From: Acetobacter suratthaniensis
GTDB lineage: Bacteria > Pseudomonadota > Alphaproteobacteria > Acetobacterales > Acetobacteraceae
Length of the DNA: 64,000 nt
Direction: 5' to 3'
NCBI RefSeq assembly: GCF_017377745.1
Contig: NZ_JAFVMG010000005.1
Location: forward strand, 1-64,000
This document shows, one piece after another, positions 43,510 to 53,127 of this stretch. The position numbers were made by a program, and so were the translations under genes. The notes below the pieces were generated by a model that saw only the letters and a list, made by a program, of their open reading frames with translations, had not been told where the DNA came from and ran no database searches. Within the stretch, counting starts at the first letter, position 1; every line of letters starts with the position of its first letter.

Positions 43510-44493
43510 CTAGCAGCGTGGGCTGGCGTGTCGCGTAGTTTTGCTATCCCGCGCCCCGCGCAGGGCGGTAACGCCCCACAGACCCAGAAACAGAAAAACC
43601 AGACCAGCGCCAAGGAGTGGAAAATGCGCGTCTGCCGCATCTGCTACGGTAGCGGCCCAGCGTGGCACCCGCTCGGCTATGCCGGGCATCTGCGCGAGTT
43701 CAAGCAGGGCAACGGCAAAAGCCGCCGCCGCTGAAAGCGCCGTAACCGAAATTGTATAATGCGCGCGGCGGCGGGCGGAGTGTGCGCTCCATGTCCATGC
43801 CCGGATCATCAGAACCGTATCGAGGCTGTCCATCAGCATCATGGCGGCGGTAAACAGCAGCGGCAGCAACATGAGCGCCCATGTAGGGGCAGCGGCCTGA
43901 CTGGATGTGGCCAGCCCCAGCAGGCCAATTTCCGTTGCCGTGTCAAAACCCAGACCGAACAGAAAGCCCAGATAATACATCTGGCGTTCGTGGCGGATCA
44001 TGTCGGTTAAGGGGGCCAGCAGGCGCATCAGCACCCCGGCGGGGCGGGCGGTTACGGGGCGCCCGGTTTTCAGACTTACCCACTGGGTTCTGGCGGCAAG
44101 GGCACTGAGCAGCGCCATCACCAGCAGAAAGGCAATGGAAATGCCGCCCCCTACCAGACCGCCTACAAGGTGCCAGTTTTCCAGCCATGTGTGTACGGGC
44201 AGATGCAGCAGCGCATAGGTGGCCACAATCACCACGGTGGAATGGCCGAGCGAGAAAAACAGACCCACAAAAATAGGTTTATGCGCACGGGCCAGCAGCC
44301 TGCGCGTGACGACATCGATTGCAGCGATATGATCCGCATCGAGCGCGTGGCGCAGGCCGAATGTCCAGGCCACAAAAGCGGGGGCCAGCAGGCCCGGCGC
44401 ATGCAGGCCGATAGCGGCGGCCACACTCCACAACGCGGCGTTCAGCCCGCACAGACCCGCCATCAGTGCAAGGGATGAACGCCCGCGCGCCAT
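43510..44493 (-). CDS. Nickel/cobalt permease (NiCoT family)
   Basis: From ATG 44493 a 327-residue inner-membrane protein with about eight helices; the much longer frame to 44742 overlaps hypE. The family signature RHALDADHIAAID (second helix) contains the metal-binding His/Asp residues, and LGHSTVVIVATYAL and FLFGLGFDTATEIGLLGL are the other conserved NiCoT segments. It supplies Ni for the hydrogenase active site. It lies one base after hypE and nine bases before rpoN. Confidence 0.9.
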   Translation of the reverse strand: MARGRSSLALMAGLCGLNAALWSVAAAIGLHAPGLLAPAFVAWTFGLRHALDADHIAAIDVVTRRLLARAHKPIFVGLFFSLGHSTVVIVATYALLHLPVHTWLENWHLVGGLVGGGISIAFLLVMALLSALAARTQWVSLKTGRPVTARPAGVLMRLLAPLTDMIRHERQMYYLGFLFGLGFDTATEIGLLGLATSSQAAAPTWALMLLPLLFTAAMMLMDSLDTVLMIRAWTWSAHSARRRAHYTISVTALSAAAAFAVALLELAQMPGIAERVPRWAATVADAADAHFPLLGAGLVFLFLGLWGVTALRGARDSKTTRHASPRC

Positions 44494-44494
44494 G

Positions 44495-45547
44495 TCAGCA
44501 GATCCTCGGCAACTGCTCGCCCGATGGCATGGTGACAGTGCGCCGTCCGCCGAACGCATTACGCACCACCACGGAGGGGCCATGCGGCCCGGCCTCCGCC
44601 ACCGTGCCGATAAGAGCGGCCTGCTGGCCCAGCGGGTGGGCGCGCAGGGCGGCAAGCGCGGCTTCGGCCTCGGCCTGCGGCACCACAGCCACCAGCTTGC
44701 CCTCATTGGCCAGAAAAAGGGCCTCCAGCCCCAGAATATCACAAACGCCCTCCACTTCGGGGCGCACGGGCAGGGCGGTCTCGTCCAGTGTCAGGCTGAC
44801 AGCACTGGCCTCGGCTAGTTCGCTCAGCACGCCTGCCACACCGCCGCGCGTGGCATCGCGCAGGCTGCGGGTGTTGGGGGCAGCGGCCAGCAGGGCTTCC
44901 ACCAGCCCGCCAAGGGGGGCGCAGTCGCTGGCAATGGCTACATCCAGCGCCAGATCGCCCCGTGCGCACAGAATGGCGGCTCCGTGGTCGCCCAGCGTGC
45001 CGTTAACCAGCACCACATCACCCGGCCGGGCGGCGGTAATGCTGATGGCCCGGTCTGCGGGAATAACGCCCACCCCCGAGGTGGTTACATACAGCCCATC
45101 GCACGCGCCTTTGGGTACAACTTTGGTATCGCCGGTGACAATCCGCACCCCGGCCTCACGCGCGCAGTCGGCCATGGCGGCCACGATACGGCGCAGGCAG
45201 GCCAGTTCCAGCCCTTCAGCCAGAATGAACGCGGCGGAAAGTGCTACAGGCCGGGCGCCCCCCACCACCAGATCATTGATCGTGCCGCATACGGCCAGCG
45301 TGCCGATATTGCCACCGGGAAACTCCAGTGGTTCCACCACAAAAGAATCGGTGGTGAAAGCCAGCCTGTCGCCTCCCGCCACCAGAGGGGCCAGCGGCAG
45401 GCGGGCCTGATCTTCCTGTGCGGTGTGGGGTGTGGCGGAAAAAGCTTCAAGGAAAAGCGTGTCGATCAGGGCGCGCATGGCGGTGCCGCCGCCCCCATGC
45501 GCCATGGTGATCCGCCCCCCAGTGCCAATGCCGGGTATGCTGTTCAT
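44495..45547 (-). CDS. hypE: Hydrogenase maturation protein HypE
   Basis: From ATG 45547 a 350-residue PurM-like ATPase starting MNSIPGIGTGGRITMAHGGG; the ATG overlaps the hypD stop (ATGA). It ends in the invariant PRIC, whose C-terminal Cys takes the carbamoyl group from HypF and is dehydrated to a thiocyanate, the source of the cyanide ligands. FTTDSFVVEPLEFPGGNIG, TGDTKVVPKG and RDATRGGVAGVLSELAEAS are family landmarks. The extra N-terminal residues of the open frame are not family-like. Confidence 0.95.
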   Translation of the reverse strand: MNSIPGIGTGGRITMAHGGGGTAMRALIDTLFLEAFSATPHTAQEDQARLPLAPLVAGGDRLAFTTDSFVVEPLEFPGGNIGTLAVCGTINDLVVGGARPVALSAAFILAEGLELACLRRIVAAMADCAREAGVRIVTGDTKVVPKGACDGLYVTTSGVGVIPADRAISITAARPGDVVLVNGTLGDHGAAILCARGDLALDVAIASDCAPLGGLVEALLAAAPNTRSLRDATRGGVAGVLSELAEASAVSLTLDETALPVRPEVEGVCDILGLEALFLANEGKLVAVVPQAEAEAALAALRAHPLGQQAALIGTVAEAGPHGPSVVVRNAFGGRRTVTMPSGEQLPRIC

Positions 45548-46665
45548 GCGACCTGCCTCGCCCCCTCGTAATCGTAACATGCGGCACATGCGCCTTCGGA
45601 TGATACCATGAGTGCCCCCAGAGGGGCATCCGGTGTGCAGTCCCGCCCGAAAGCGGGGCAGGCGGTGGGGCGTATGCGCCCGGTCAGCACATCGCCACAG
45701 CGGGCGGAGGCGGGGTCGGCCACGGTGTGTGGTGTCAGCGCAAAGCGGCGCTCGGCGTCGAACGCGGCCCATGTGGGGCGCAGTTGCAGGCCGGAAAAGG
45801 CAATCGTACCCAGCCCGCGCCAGGCTGTATCGGGCCGGGTTTCATACACCTGCCGCATGGCGGCAAGGGCTGCGGGGTTGCCTTCGGGCGGCACCACGCG
45901 GGCGTACTGGTTTTCCACCCGGGCCTGCCCGGCCTCAAGCTGGCGCAGCACCATTAACAGGGATTGCAGGATGTCCAGCGGCTCGAAACCCGCCACCACA
46001 AACGGGCGGTGGAAGGTGGAGGCCACGAACTCGTAAGGGTGGGTGCCTGTAACCATGGCGACATGACCGGGGCCGATAAAACCATCCACCGCGAAATCGG
46101 GCTGTTCAAGCAGGGCGCGCAGGGTCGGCACGATCAGGATATGCTGGCACAGGAGCGAGAAGTTTTGAATACCCTCGCGTGCAGCCCGCAGGACGGTGAG
46201 AGCGGTGGACGGGGCGGTGGTTTCAAACCCGAGTGCGAAAAAAACAATTTCACGATCAGGGTTTTTACGGGCAAGCTCCAGTGCGTCCAGCGGGGAATAC
46301 ACCATGCGGATATCCGCCCCGGCGGCGCGCGCCTGAAGGAGAGACCCCTGCGCCCCCGGTACACGCATGGCATCGCCAAAGGTGGTCAGGATGACATCGG
46401 GCCTGCGGGCGAGGGCTATGGCATCATCAATCCGCCCCATAGGCAGCACACAGACCGGGCAACCCGGCCCGTGGGCGAATTCGATCGTATCGGGCAGGCG
46501 GTCTTTCAGCCCGTAGCGGAAAATCGTATGTGTATGCCCGCCACAGACTTCCATGACCGTAACAGGGGTTTTCCGGCTGCGGGCGAGGGTTTCGGCTGTG
46601 CGGGCAATTTCCGTAAAGAGTTTTTCAGCCAGCGCGGGATCACGGAAGGCTTCACTGAACCGCAT
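45544..46665 (-). CDS. hypD: Hydrogenase maturation protein HypD
   Basis: From ATG 46665, with an AGGAGG ribosome-binding site, a 373-residue iron-sulfur protein. VCGGHTHTIFRYGL and GPGCPVCVLPMGRIDDAI hold the cysteines for the Fe(CN)2CO scaffold. The C-terminal cysteines (RCGDVLTGRIRPTACPAFGRD, then ACAACYDY) bind the [4Fe-4S] cluster. With HypC and HypE it assembles the iron moiety. Overlaps hypC by 14 bases. Confidence 0.95.
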   Translation of the reverse strand: MRFSEAFRDPALAEKLFTEIARTAETLARSRKTPVTVMEVCGGHTHTIFRYGLKDRLPDTIEFAHGPGCPVCVLPMGRIDDAIALARRPDVILTTFGDAMRVPGAQGSLLQARAAGADIRMVYSPLDALELARKNPDREIVFFALGFETTAPSTALTVLRAAREGIQNFSLLCQHILIVPTLRALLEQPDFAVDGFIGPGHVAMVTGTHPYEFVASTFHRPFVVAGFEPLDILQSLLMVLRQLEAGQARVENQYARVVPPEGNPAALAAMRQVYETRPDTAWRGLGTIAFSGLQLRPTWAAFDAERRFALTPHTVADPASARCGDVLTGRIRPTACPAFGRDCTPDAPLGALMVSSEGACAACYDYEGARQVA

Positions 46666-46954
46666 GGGAGCCTCCTGCCTTGCCCGTGTCCTGCATGGCG
46701 GTGAGTTCTTCATGCAGTTCGCCCATTTCGGCCAGCAGGGCGAGCGTTGCGCGGGCTTCGGGTTCTGAAATACGGCTCATGGCAAAGCCGACATGCACCA
46801 GCACCCATGAGCCTATAAGGTCTTCCAGCGGGGCATCGGGTGGGGCTACGCACAGCACGTCCACCTCGCGGCGCACACCGTGGACATCGACCTCCGCCAG
46901 CATGGCGGCGGCATCGGCAATGCCGGTAATCCGGGCGGGAATTCCAAGGCACAT
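46652..46954 (-). CDS. hypC: Hydrogenase maturation chaperone HypC
   Basis: A 100-residue chaperone starting MCLGIPARI, whose Cys2 binds the iron intermediate and the large-subunit precursor. DLIGSWVLVHVGFAMSRISE is the conserved C-terminal beta segment. It lies between hupR and hypD. The cluster also encodes a HypC-like HupF. Confidence 0.93.
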   Translation of the reverse strand: MCLGIPARITGIADAAAMLAEVDVHGVRREVDVLCVAPPDAPLEDLIGSWVLVHVGFAMSRISEPEARATLALLAEMGELHEELTAMQDTGKAGGSHAVQ

Positions 46955-46966
46955 GGCGGTGTCTCC

Positions 46967-48478
46967 TTATGGCTGGGGGCGGTGTGCGGCGTCAGGCACA
47001 ATGCCGTAGCGCTCAAGCTTGGCGCGCAGCCCCACGCGGGACAGGCCAAGCTCGCGCGCGGTCAGGCTTTTGTTCCAGCCGCAGCGTGCGATGGTCTGGG
47101 CCAGAATACGGGCTTCGAGCGTATCGAGCCTTTCCTGCATGGAGCCATCTTCGGGCAGGGGTGTGGCCGGGGTCTCCTGCGTGGTGTCAGCCGGGATGGC
47201 GAGGTGTGCCGTATGGTGCGGCAGGGCCGGGCGCGGGAAGCGCAACGCAGGGGAAAGCAGGTCTGGCCCCAGCGTGTCGTTTTCGGTCAGTACCAACATA
47301 CGCAGGATTTCGTTTTGGAGTTCGCGCACATTGCCCGGCCAGTCATGGCGCATGAGCAGGGCCATGACATCCGGGCTGAACCCGCGCGCGCGGCGGCCGT
47401 GGCGCTGGCAGGCCTCATCAAGCAGGTGGGTGGCCAGTACGCGGATATCTTCGGGGCGTTCGCGCAGGGGCGGGATGGTCAGCGTCATGGCGGCAAGGCG
47501 GTAGTACAGGTCTTCGCGAAAGCGCCCGGCGCGGACTTCTTCTGGCAGGTCGCGGTGGGTGGCGGCCAGCACGCGCACATTGGCATGGGTTGTTTCATTG
47601 GTGCCAAGGGCGCGGAACTCGCCTTCTTGCAGAAAGCGCAGCAGCTTGACCTGAAAAGCGGGTGATATATCCCCAATTTCATCGAGGAACAGGGTGCCGC
47701 CATCGGCTTCCTCCACCAGCCCGCGCCGGTTGGCGTGCGCGCCGGTAAAGGCCCCTTTGCGGTGGCCGAACAGTTCGGATTCCAGCAGTTCATCCGGTAT
47801 GGCGCCGCAGTTGACAGCCACAAAGGTACCGCTGTCGCGCTGGCTGGCGTAATGCAGGGCGCGGGCCATCAGCTCCTTGCCGGTTCCGGTTTCTCCCTGA
47901 ATAAGAACAGGGATATCAAAAACCGCAACCTTGGCGGCCTGCTTGCAGGTATCGTTAAGCGGGCTGGTGGTGGCGCGGATGATGGAATCAAACTGGTAGC
48001 GCCCGCGCACCCGTTCGCGCTGGCGCAAAAGCCGCCCTTCCGCAATGGGCGAGGCCAGCCGCAGTTCGAGCGAAAGCCGTTCGTGATCGCGCTGCATGGC
48101 GAACAGATGCGTGGCGTTGCGGGCGGTCAGTATAAGCTGGTCAGGGTGCCACGGCTTGGTAATGTAGTGGTAGATACCCGCCTCGTTGATCGCGTCGATC
48201 ATATCCTCAGGTTCGGTATAACCCGTGACAATAACACGCACGATGTCGGGCCAGCGGTTACGCACTTCGGCCAGAAAGCGCGTGCCGGTTACACCGGGCA
48301 TGCGCTGGTCGCAGAAAATGGCCTGTATCCAGTGGGTTTCAAGACATTCGCGCGCGGTATCGGCATTATGGGCGATGTGGACATCAAAGCTCTCGCGCAG
48401 GACGCGCGCCATTACTTCCGCCGAGCGCGGCTCGTCATCCACCACGAGAATGGACGGGCGTGTGTCCACATCAGCCAT
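46967..48478 (-). CDS. hupR: Sigma-54-dependent response regulator HupR/HoxA
   Basis: A 503-residue NtrC-type activator. The receiver domain (about 8-125) has DDEPRSAEV and the phosphoacceptor Asp57 in FCDQRMPG. The AAA+ domain (about 170-400) has Walker A GETGTGKE and the sigma-54 contact loop KGAFTGAH. The C-terminal Fis-type helix-turn-helix is [20 protein letters not shown]. HupR controls hydrogenase genes in response to H2 through HupUV and HupT. An intact GAFTGA plus rpoN in the same operon points to true sigma-54 activation, unlike the Rhodobacter capsulatus HupR, which works with sigma-70. Its stop overlaps nothing; its start overlaps the hypB stop by one base. Confidence 0.93.
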   Translation of the reverse strand: MADVDTRPSILVVDDEPRSAEVMARVLRESFDVHIAHNADTARECLETHWIQAIFCDQRMPGVTGTRFLAEVRNRWPDIVRVIVTGYTEPEDMIDAINEAGIYHYITKPWHPDQLILTARNATHLFAMQRDHERLSLELRLASPIAEGRLLRQRERVRGRYQFDSIIRATTSPLNDTCKQAAKVAVFDIPVLIQGETGTGKELMARALHYASQRDSGTFVAVNCGAIPDELLESELFGHRKGAFTGAHANRRGLVEEADGGTLFLDEIGDISPAFQVKLLRFLQEGEFRALGTNETTHANVRVLAATHRDLPEEVRAGRFREDLYYRLAAMTLTIPPLRERPEDIRVLATHLLDEACQRHGRRARGFSPDVMALLMRHDWPGNVRELQNEILRMLVLTENDTLGPDLLSPALRFPRPALPHHTAHLAIPADTTQETPATPLPEDGSMQERLDTLEARILAQTIARCGWNKSLTARELGLSRVGLRAKLERYGIVPDAAHRPQP

Positions 48479-49518
48479 CAGTCAGCGGCCCTTAGTGCTG
48501 CGGCACGGGCTTCGGCCTGTGCGGCGAGCCTGCCAAGCCATGTGCTGCGTTCGGTTTTCAGCCAGTCCAGCCATGTGTCCATACCCGCCCCGGTACGCGC
48601 CCCCGTATGCAGGATGCGTGCCTTGGGGGCCACGCGGCGGATATTGGTTTCCAGCAGCGCCAGATCGGTGCCCAGATAGGGGACAAGGTCGGTTTTGGTC
48701 AGGATAACCAGATCGGCATTATGGAAAATATCCGGGTATTTAAGGGGTTTGTCTTCCCCTTCGGTTACGGACAGCAGGGTTACGCGCAACTGTTCGCCCA
48801 GATCGAAGGCGGCGGGGCAAACAAGGTTGCCGACATTTTCTACAAACAGCACGCCACCGGGCGGCAGGGGCAGGTGTTCAAGCGCATGGCCGACCTGATG
48901 GGCATCAAGATGGCAGCCTTTGCCGGTGTTGATCTGCACCGCCCGCACGCCGGTTGCGCGGATACGCTCGGCATCGTTGCTGGTCTGCTGGTCTCCCTCG
49001 ATCACGGCGGCGGGTATGCTGCCCTGTAGCAGTTTGAGCGTTTCCACCAGCAGGGTGGTTTTGCCCGCGCCCGGCCCGGCCAGCAGGTTGAGGGCCAGCA
49101 CGCCGTTGCGTGCCAGAGCCTCGCGGTTCTGGTGGGCATAGGCATCGTTTTTAGACAGGATATTGCGCTCGATTTCCACCATGCGTGCCTGTGTCAGCCC
49201 CGGTGCGTGCGAGCGGGCGGGGCCGGTGCCGTAATCATGGTGGTCGGGGCCGTGGGTATGGGCCGGGGCGGTTTCGGGGGCTGTATCCGGCCCGTGCTCA
49301 TGCCCGTGCGCTGTGTGCTGGTGGGCGGCCTGTGCCTGCGTGCCGTGGTTATGCGTGTGGCCTGCGGTCTGCGCGTGCGTATGGTCGTGGTGGGGCTGGC
49401 CGTGGGGGTGTGCGTGCCCCTGATCGTGGCTGTGATCATGGCCATGCCCGTGATCATGAGGGGGGCCGGGGTCTATCGTCACGCCGCCATCGCTGCTGCA
49501 TCCGCATGTCGTGCACAT
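48478..49518 (-). CDS. hypB: Hydrogenase nickel incorporation GTPase HypB
   Basis: A 346-residue protein. The N-terminus CTTCGC binds nickel. A His-rich stretch (about 20-105: many HDH, HTH and HGH units) stores nickel or zinc, as in rhizobial HypB. The GTPase domain has [14 protein letters not shown] (about 148-161) and ends with the NKxD-like [11 protein letters not shown]. It delivers nickel to the large subunit with HypA. The His-rich part is long and broken up by Ala/Pro/Thr repeats. Confidence 0.95.
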   Translation of the reverse strand: MCTTCGCSSDGGVTIDPGPPHDHGHGHDHSHDQGHAHPHGQPHHDHTHAQTAGHTHNHGTQAQAAHQHTAHGHEHGPDTAPETAPAHTHGPDHHDYGTGPARSHAPGLTQARMVEIERNILSKNDAYAHQNREALARNGVLALNLLAGPGAGKTTLLVETLKLLQGSIPAAVIEGDQQTSNDAERIRATGVRAVQINTGKGCHLDAHQVGHALEHLPLPPGGVLFVENVGNLVCPAAFDLGEQLRVTLLSVTEGEDKPLKYPDIFHNADLVILTKTDLVPYLGTDLALLETNIRRVAPKARILHTGARTGAGMDTWLDWLKTERSTWLGRLAAQAEARAAALRAAD

Positions 49519-49860
49519 TTAGAGTACCTCCAGATCCCTGATTTTGATGTCTGTCCCCCCCGAGGGCTGCACCCGCCCGCCGCCACATAGCGGGCAGGGC
49601 GAGAGCCGATCCTCAAGAGTTACGGTTTTTTCGCAGTCAAAGCACCAGGCCGTACCCGGTGTCTGTTCGATTTCAAGCCGGGCATCTTGGGCGAGGGTGC
49701 CGGGCTTTACGGCCTCAAACCCGAAACGCAGCGCGGAGAGTTCCACTCCCGCAAACTGCCCGACCTCCAGCCGCACCACGCGCACCTGCGTAAAGCCTTC
49801 GCGCCGGGCGGTGTCTTCAATCACGTCAAGCAGGCTTTCACACAGGGAGAGTTCGTGCAT
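49519..49860 (-). CDS. hypA: Hydrogenase nickel insertion protein HypA
   Basis: A 113-residue metallochaperone starting MHELSLCESLLDVIED; His2 binds nickel. The zinc site is formed by CFDCEKTV and CPLCGGG (about 73-94). Works with HypB, whose gene follows immediately. Confidence 0.95.
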   Translation of the reverse strand: MHELSLCESLLDVIEDTARREGFTQVRVVRLEVGQFAGVELSALRFGFEAVKPGTLAQDARLEIEQTPGTAWCFDCEKTVTLEDRLSPCPLCGGGRVQPSGGTDIKIRDLEVL

Positions 49861-49863
49861 GGT

Positions 49864-50886
49864 TTAGGACTCCACATGTGTTGGCACGCAGGGGTTAATG
49901 GCCGATAGCAGCAGCGCGGGCAGCAGAGCCGGGCTGTCCACCGTGGGCAGGCTGTGCAGGCAGCGGCGCAGCAGCCCGTTATGTGCCATGTGCCAGCCCG
50001 TGGGGGAAAACACAGTATAAGCTTTTACGCGGCCATTTTGTATGGTGGCGTGGTGTACCAGCAGCCCGCGCGCGGCCCGCGCCACACCCAGACGCCCCTG
50101 CGGCATGGCCCCCGCTTCTGTTGGCAGGCGCGCTGCCAACGCACGGGTGCGCGTGAAAAGCCGCAGCGGGTCAGACAGGGCGGCCAGCAGATCCAGTGCG
50201 CGTGCCACCACCCGCACGAAAAGGCTGACCCCTTCGCGGGCAATCAGACCGTGCAGGAGCGGGGTGTCGCGGTGGTCGGCCAGAATACTGGCGTCCCGCG
50301 CGGGGGGCTGTGCGCCAGTGGCGATCGCTGCAAGGTCGGCGCAGTCCGGTGCGGGCAGGTCGGCCCGGCCCTGTGCGGGGGGAACGAGTGCTTGCAGCGG
50401 TGCCAGCACGGCGGCCAGTGGTGCAGGGGGCTGTGTTGTGCGGCTGGCCTCAAGCCAGTGGTCAAAATCCGCTAGCGCCAGTTGGGGCAGGGGTGTTTCT
50501 AGCCCGGTCAGGGTGGTGGCGGTCTGCCCCCGTTCACTGTGGTGTGGGCTGGTTGTGGCGGCAAGGGTGCGGGCCAGTGCCGCGCGGTCGGGGGCAAGGC
50601 CCAGATGGCGCGGCCATGTATGCAGCAGGTCAAGCGCATGGTCGCGCAGGATGTCGCGCGTGCAGGCGGCTGTCTTATCCTGACTTTCCTGTTCGGGCAG
50701 ACCCAGTGCTTGTGTTGCGGCGGCGGCGTGGGCTGCACCACACAGGCTGAACAGGCTTGCCAGCCGGGTGCGGGCTTCCTCGGGGGGCAGGCCCATGCAG
50801 GTGCGGGCCATGTCCGGGCCGTTCTGTATGCGGGCCTGCCATGGCTGGCCAGCCCGTGCTGCGGACAGGACAAGCTGGCCGATCAT
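49864..50886 (-). CDS. hupK: Hydrogenase accessory protein HupK
   Basis: A 340-residue protein related in plan to hydrogenase large subunits but without the active-site cysteines. The start region has LPPEEARTRLASLFSLCGAAH where a large subunit has its first CxxC, and the C-terminal segment (ARGLLVHHATIQNGRVKAYT, then SPTGWHMAHNG) matches the late large-subunit fold. HupK is thought to be a scaffold for active-site assembly in O2-tolerant systems. Very Ala/Leu/Pro-rich. Overlaps the hupIJ stop by four bases. Confidence 0.8.
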   Translation of the reverse strand: MIGQLVLSAARAGQPWQARIQNGPDMARTCMGLPPEEARTRLASLFSLCGAAHAAAATQALGLPEQESQDKTAACTRDILRDHALDLLHTWPRHLGLAPDRAALARTLAATTSPHHSERGQTATTLTGLETPLPQLALADFDHWLEASRTTQPPAPLAAVLAPLQALVPPAQGRADLPAPDCADLAAIATGAQPPARDASILADHRDTPLLHGLIAREGVSLFVRVVARALDLLAALSDPLRLFTRTRALAARLPTEAGAMPQGRLGVARAARGLLVHHATIQNGRVKAYTVFSPTGWHMAHNGLLRRCLHSLPTVDSPALLPALLLSAINPCVPTHVES

Positions 50887-51770
50887 GGATGGGCGGAATC
50901 CGGCCCAGGCTGGCTACCTGTCAGCAGGGCGCGACGGCCCGTACGCGCGGGTACCGGCGTATCGGAGGCGGGGGCCGGGCGGTATGCGGGGTGCTGGGTG
51001 GGGTCCATCAGCCCGACAAGGGCGGCCTGTGCGGTTTCAATCGCTTGAAGCATGGTGGTGAAGTCGAACATGGGCGAAAACAGCGAGCAGGCCAGATAGG
51101 GCGACAACCCGCCTGCCTGATCGCGGGTGACAGCGGTAAATTCGTATTCCCCCGAAGGAAAGCTCAACAGCACCTTTTCGCCCGAAGTCCGTGCAGGCCC
51201 ACCGGCATCCGGCAGGGGAGCCTGTACCAGATTCATAAACCAAGGGGTAATCAGCACCCCCAGAATATGGCCATCGCGCTCCTGAAACCCTACGGCCTTT
51301 ACGTTTAGTGCGGCGTTGACAAGCGGCACGCCGCGCATCTGGTTGGCGTGGATGTCACGAAAGGTCGCTTCAAGCTGATGGGCAAAGAGTGCGGCAGGGG
51401 GGGCGGCCTGCGCGGTGGCGGGTTCGGGGTTGTCTATGGCGGGCAGGGCCATGCCAGATGCGCCCGTGTTCGGGGCTGCGCTCTGGCCTGTGCTCTGGAG
51501 CGGGTGCGTGGTGTCCGGTGTGGTGGCACCCTGCGGGGCTGGTTCATGCACGACCATGAACTGCTCCTTGGGGGCATCGCAGGTGGGGCAGCGCCAGCTT
51601 TCGGGCAGGGCGGTAAAGGGGGTGCCGGGCGGCACCTGCCATGTTTCGCAGCCCTGTGCGGGGTCGTAGAGCGACCAGCAGATCTTGCATTCCATCACGC
51701 TGCCGGGTGTGAGGCGCGTGGCATCGCCCATATACGAGCCTTCAAACCCGTGGAAGGCCTGCGCCGTCAT
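50883..51770 (-). CDS. Rubredoxin-HupJ fusion (HupI plus HupJ)
   Basis: From ATG 51770 a 295-residue protein; the open frame runs to 52088, but ATG 51770 overlaps the hupH stop as ATGA. Residues about 25-75 form a rubredoxin (MECKICWSLYDPAQG, then WRCPTCDAPKEQF), equal to HupI/HoxR. A Pro/Ala/Thr-rich linker (about 80-130) follows, then a HupJ/HoxT-like domain (about 135-265: LEATFRDIHANQMRGVPLVN, ITPWFMNLVQAPLP). In Rhizobium and Bradyrhizobium these are often separate genes. The rubredoxin is thought to protect hydrogenase assembly from O2. Confidence 0.85.
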   Translation of the reverse strand: MTAQAFHGFEGSYMGDATRLTPGSVMECKICWSLYDPAQGCETWQVPPGTPFTALPESWRCPTCDAPKEQFMVVHEPAPQGATTPDTTHPLQSTGQSAAPNTGASGMALPAIDNPEPATAQAAPPAALFAHQLEATFRDIHANQMRGVPLVNAALNVKAVGFQERDGHILGVLITPWFMNLVQAPLPDAGGPARTSGEKVLLSFPSGEYEFTAVTRDQAGGLSPYLACSLFSPMFDFTTMLQAIETAQAALVGLMDPTQHPAYRPAPASDTPVPARTGRRALLTGSQPGPDSAHP

Positions 51771-52642
51771 GGGGCGGGCTCTGCGATAATGGTGCAGATT
51801 TCGCCCAGACGTTCGGCGGAATCTGCCAGATCTTCGCGGGCTGCGCAGGCGACTTCGGGTATGCCTGTCACCTCGATCGTATCGAGAATGAGCGTATCCA
51901 TGGAGTTGAAGTAGCGCACCCGCCACACATGCGGGGTGGCGGTAGAGGTAATCCGGCAGTTGCCATACCCGCGAGAGAGAATGGTGAGTGTGCCCTGCCC
52001 CAGAACATGCTCGATCATGTCGAGGTCTTCTGGCGTGTGGGGCAACAGGCTCAGATTGACCACATGCGGCACCGCACCGGCCTGCCATGTCGCACTTTTA
52101 TCGAGCAGTTCGGTCAGGATGGCGGGGGCGTTCACCACACCTTCGCCCGCGCTAGCGGCAAGGTCGGGCACGGCGCGTACGGCGGGGAAGGCGCGCGCCA
52201 GCACCACATGTGGAAAGGCCGCGACTTCAACCTGTTCGCGCGGTTCTGCCCCTGCGGCGGCCGTGCGCGAAAATGCGCGCATGGCCCACAGCCCGGCAAA
52301 AACGGTTTCCTGCACTTCTATCCGCCCGGCGGCGTCTTCCAGCACGATGGAAACCTCGCCTTCGCCCAGTGCGTCATCCACAATCCGGCGGTTGGCGGGG
52401 TTCAGCCCATCGGGGCGGATCATCACGGACTGGCCTTCGCGCCACTGCGCCATGGTGTCGCGCAGGGCTTCAAGGAAAGCGATGGCGGGGCGGGCGGCGT
52501 TTACGTCATCCAGTTCGGGCAGGTGGGGCGTATAGACGCTCACCCCCGAGGGCATGGCCAGATACTGGAGGTCTTCCTCGCTATCCTGTGTCATGGAACC
52601 GGGGCCAAACCCCTTGGGCGGCACCGCAAAGGACGGGATCAT
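51767..52642 (-). CDS. hupH: Hydrogenase expression/formation protein HupH
   Basis: A 291-residue HupH/HyaF/HoxQ protein. The N-terminus SFAVPPKGFGPGSMTQDSEE and the C-terminal half LLPHTPEDLDMIEHVLGQGT and VWRVRYFNSMDTLILDTIEV are typical. It helps small-subunit maturation. Overlaps both neighbours by four bases. Confidence 0.9.
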   Translation of the reverse strand: MIPSFAVPPKGFGPGSMTQDSEEDLQYLAMPSGVSVYTPHLPELDDVNAARPAIAFLEALRDTMAQWREGQSVMIRPDGLNPANRRIVDDALGEGEVSIVLEDAAGRIEVQETVFAGLWAMRAFSRTAAAGAEPREQVEVAAFPHVVLARAFPAVRAVPDLAASAGEGVVNAPAILTELLDKSATWQAGAVPHVVNLSLLPHTPEDLDMIEHVLGQGTLTILSRGYGNCRITSTATPHVWRVRYFNSMDTLILDTIEVTGIPEVACAAREDLADSAERLGEICTIIAEPAP

Positions 52643-53127
52643 GGAGCAGGCTCCGGCTGGGGTGTCAGGGGCGTCAGGGGTGCCAGCAGGGTGGCAAACC
52701 GGGTGGCGTAGTCGCCCCAGTCGCGCATGCGTGCGATGTTGCCCACCACCCCGCCCTGATGCAGCAGCACAAGGGCTGGCAGGGACAGATCACCCGTTTC
52801 ACGTACCAGCCGGGCTTCCAGTGTGGCGGTGGCGATTGCGCCCGAAACCGGCACGGTGGCGCAGGCCCTCTCCACGCTGCTCCCTTTCACGTTGGCCCCG
52901 TTCTCGCTGATTCCGTTTGCGGTGCCTGCGTTCATGCGGGCGGCGCACAGGGCCACCAGATCAGGCAATACGGCGGCGATATCGGGTGTTTCAAGATGGG
53001 TGCGGGCGTGGCTGGGCAGGAACAGCAGCACAAGGCCATTGGCTGCGGCGGCGGTTTCATCCAGCACCGGCATGCCAAACTGGGTTTGCAGCCGCTGCAG
53101 CGGCGGGGTGAGAAGGAGGTCTGGCAT
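52639..53127 (-). CDS. hupG: Hydrogenase accessory protein HupG (HyaE type, thioredoxin-like)
   Basis: A 162-residue thioredoxin-fold protein without a CxxC pair, as in HyaE/HupG chaperones that handle Tat-exported small-subunit precursor. NGLVLLFLPSHARTHLETPD and SLPALVLLHQGGVVGNIARM are the conserved strands. A segment about residues 70-95 (NAGTANGISENGANVKGSSV) is an apparent insertion. Its position between hupF and hupH is standard. Confidence 0.85.
   Translation of the reverse strand: MPDLLLTPPLQRLQTQFGMPVLDETAAAANGLVLLFLPSHARTHLETPDIAAVLPDLVALCAARMNAGTANGISENGANVKGSSVERACATVPVSGAIATATLEARLVRETGDLSLPALVLLHQGGVVGNIARMRDWGDYATRFATLLAPLTPLTPQPEPAP

Noticed and set aside
44466-45410. A 314-residue plus-strand frame opposite hypE
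   Set aside because: Ser/Arg/Pro-rich composition with no domain, entirely antisense to hypE, which has its full motif set.
49250-49470. Repetitive CAT/GTG-rich DNA that could look like a satellite or CRISPR
   Set aside because: It is the coding sequence of the His-rich region of HypB; the repeats are irregular and there are no spacers.
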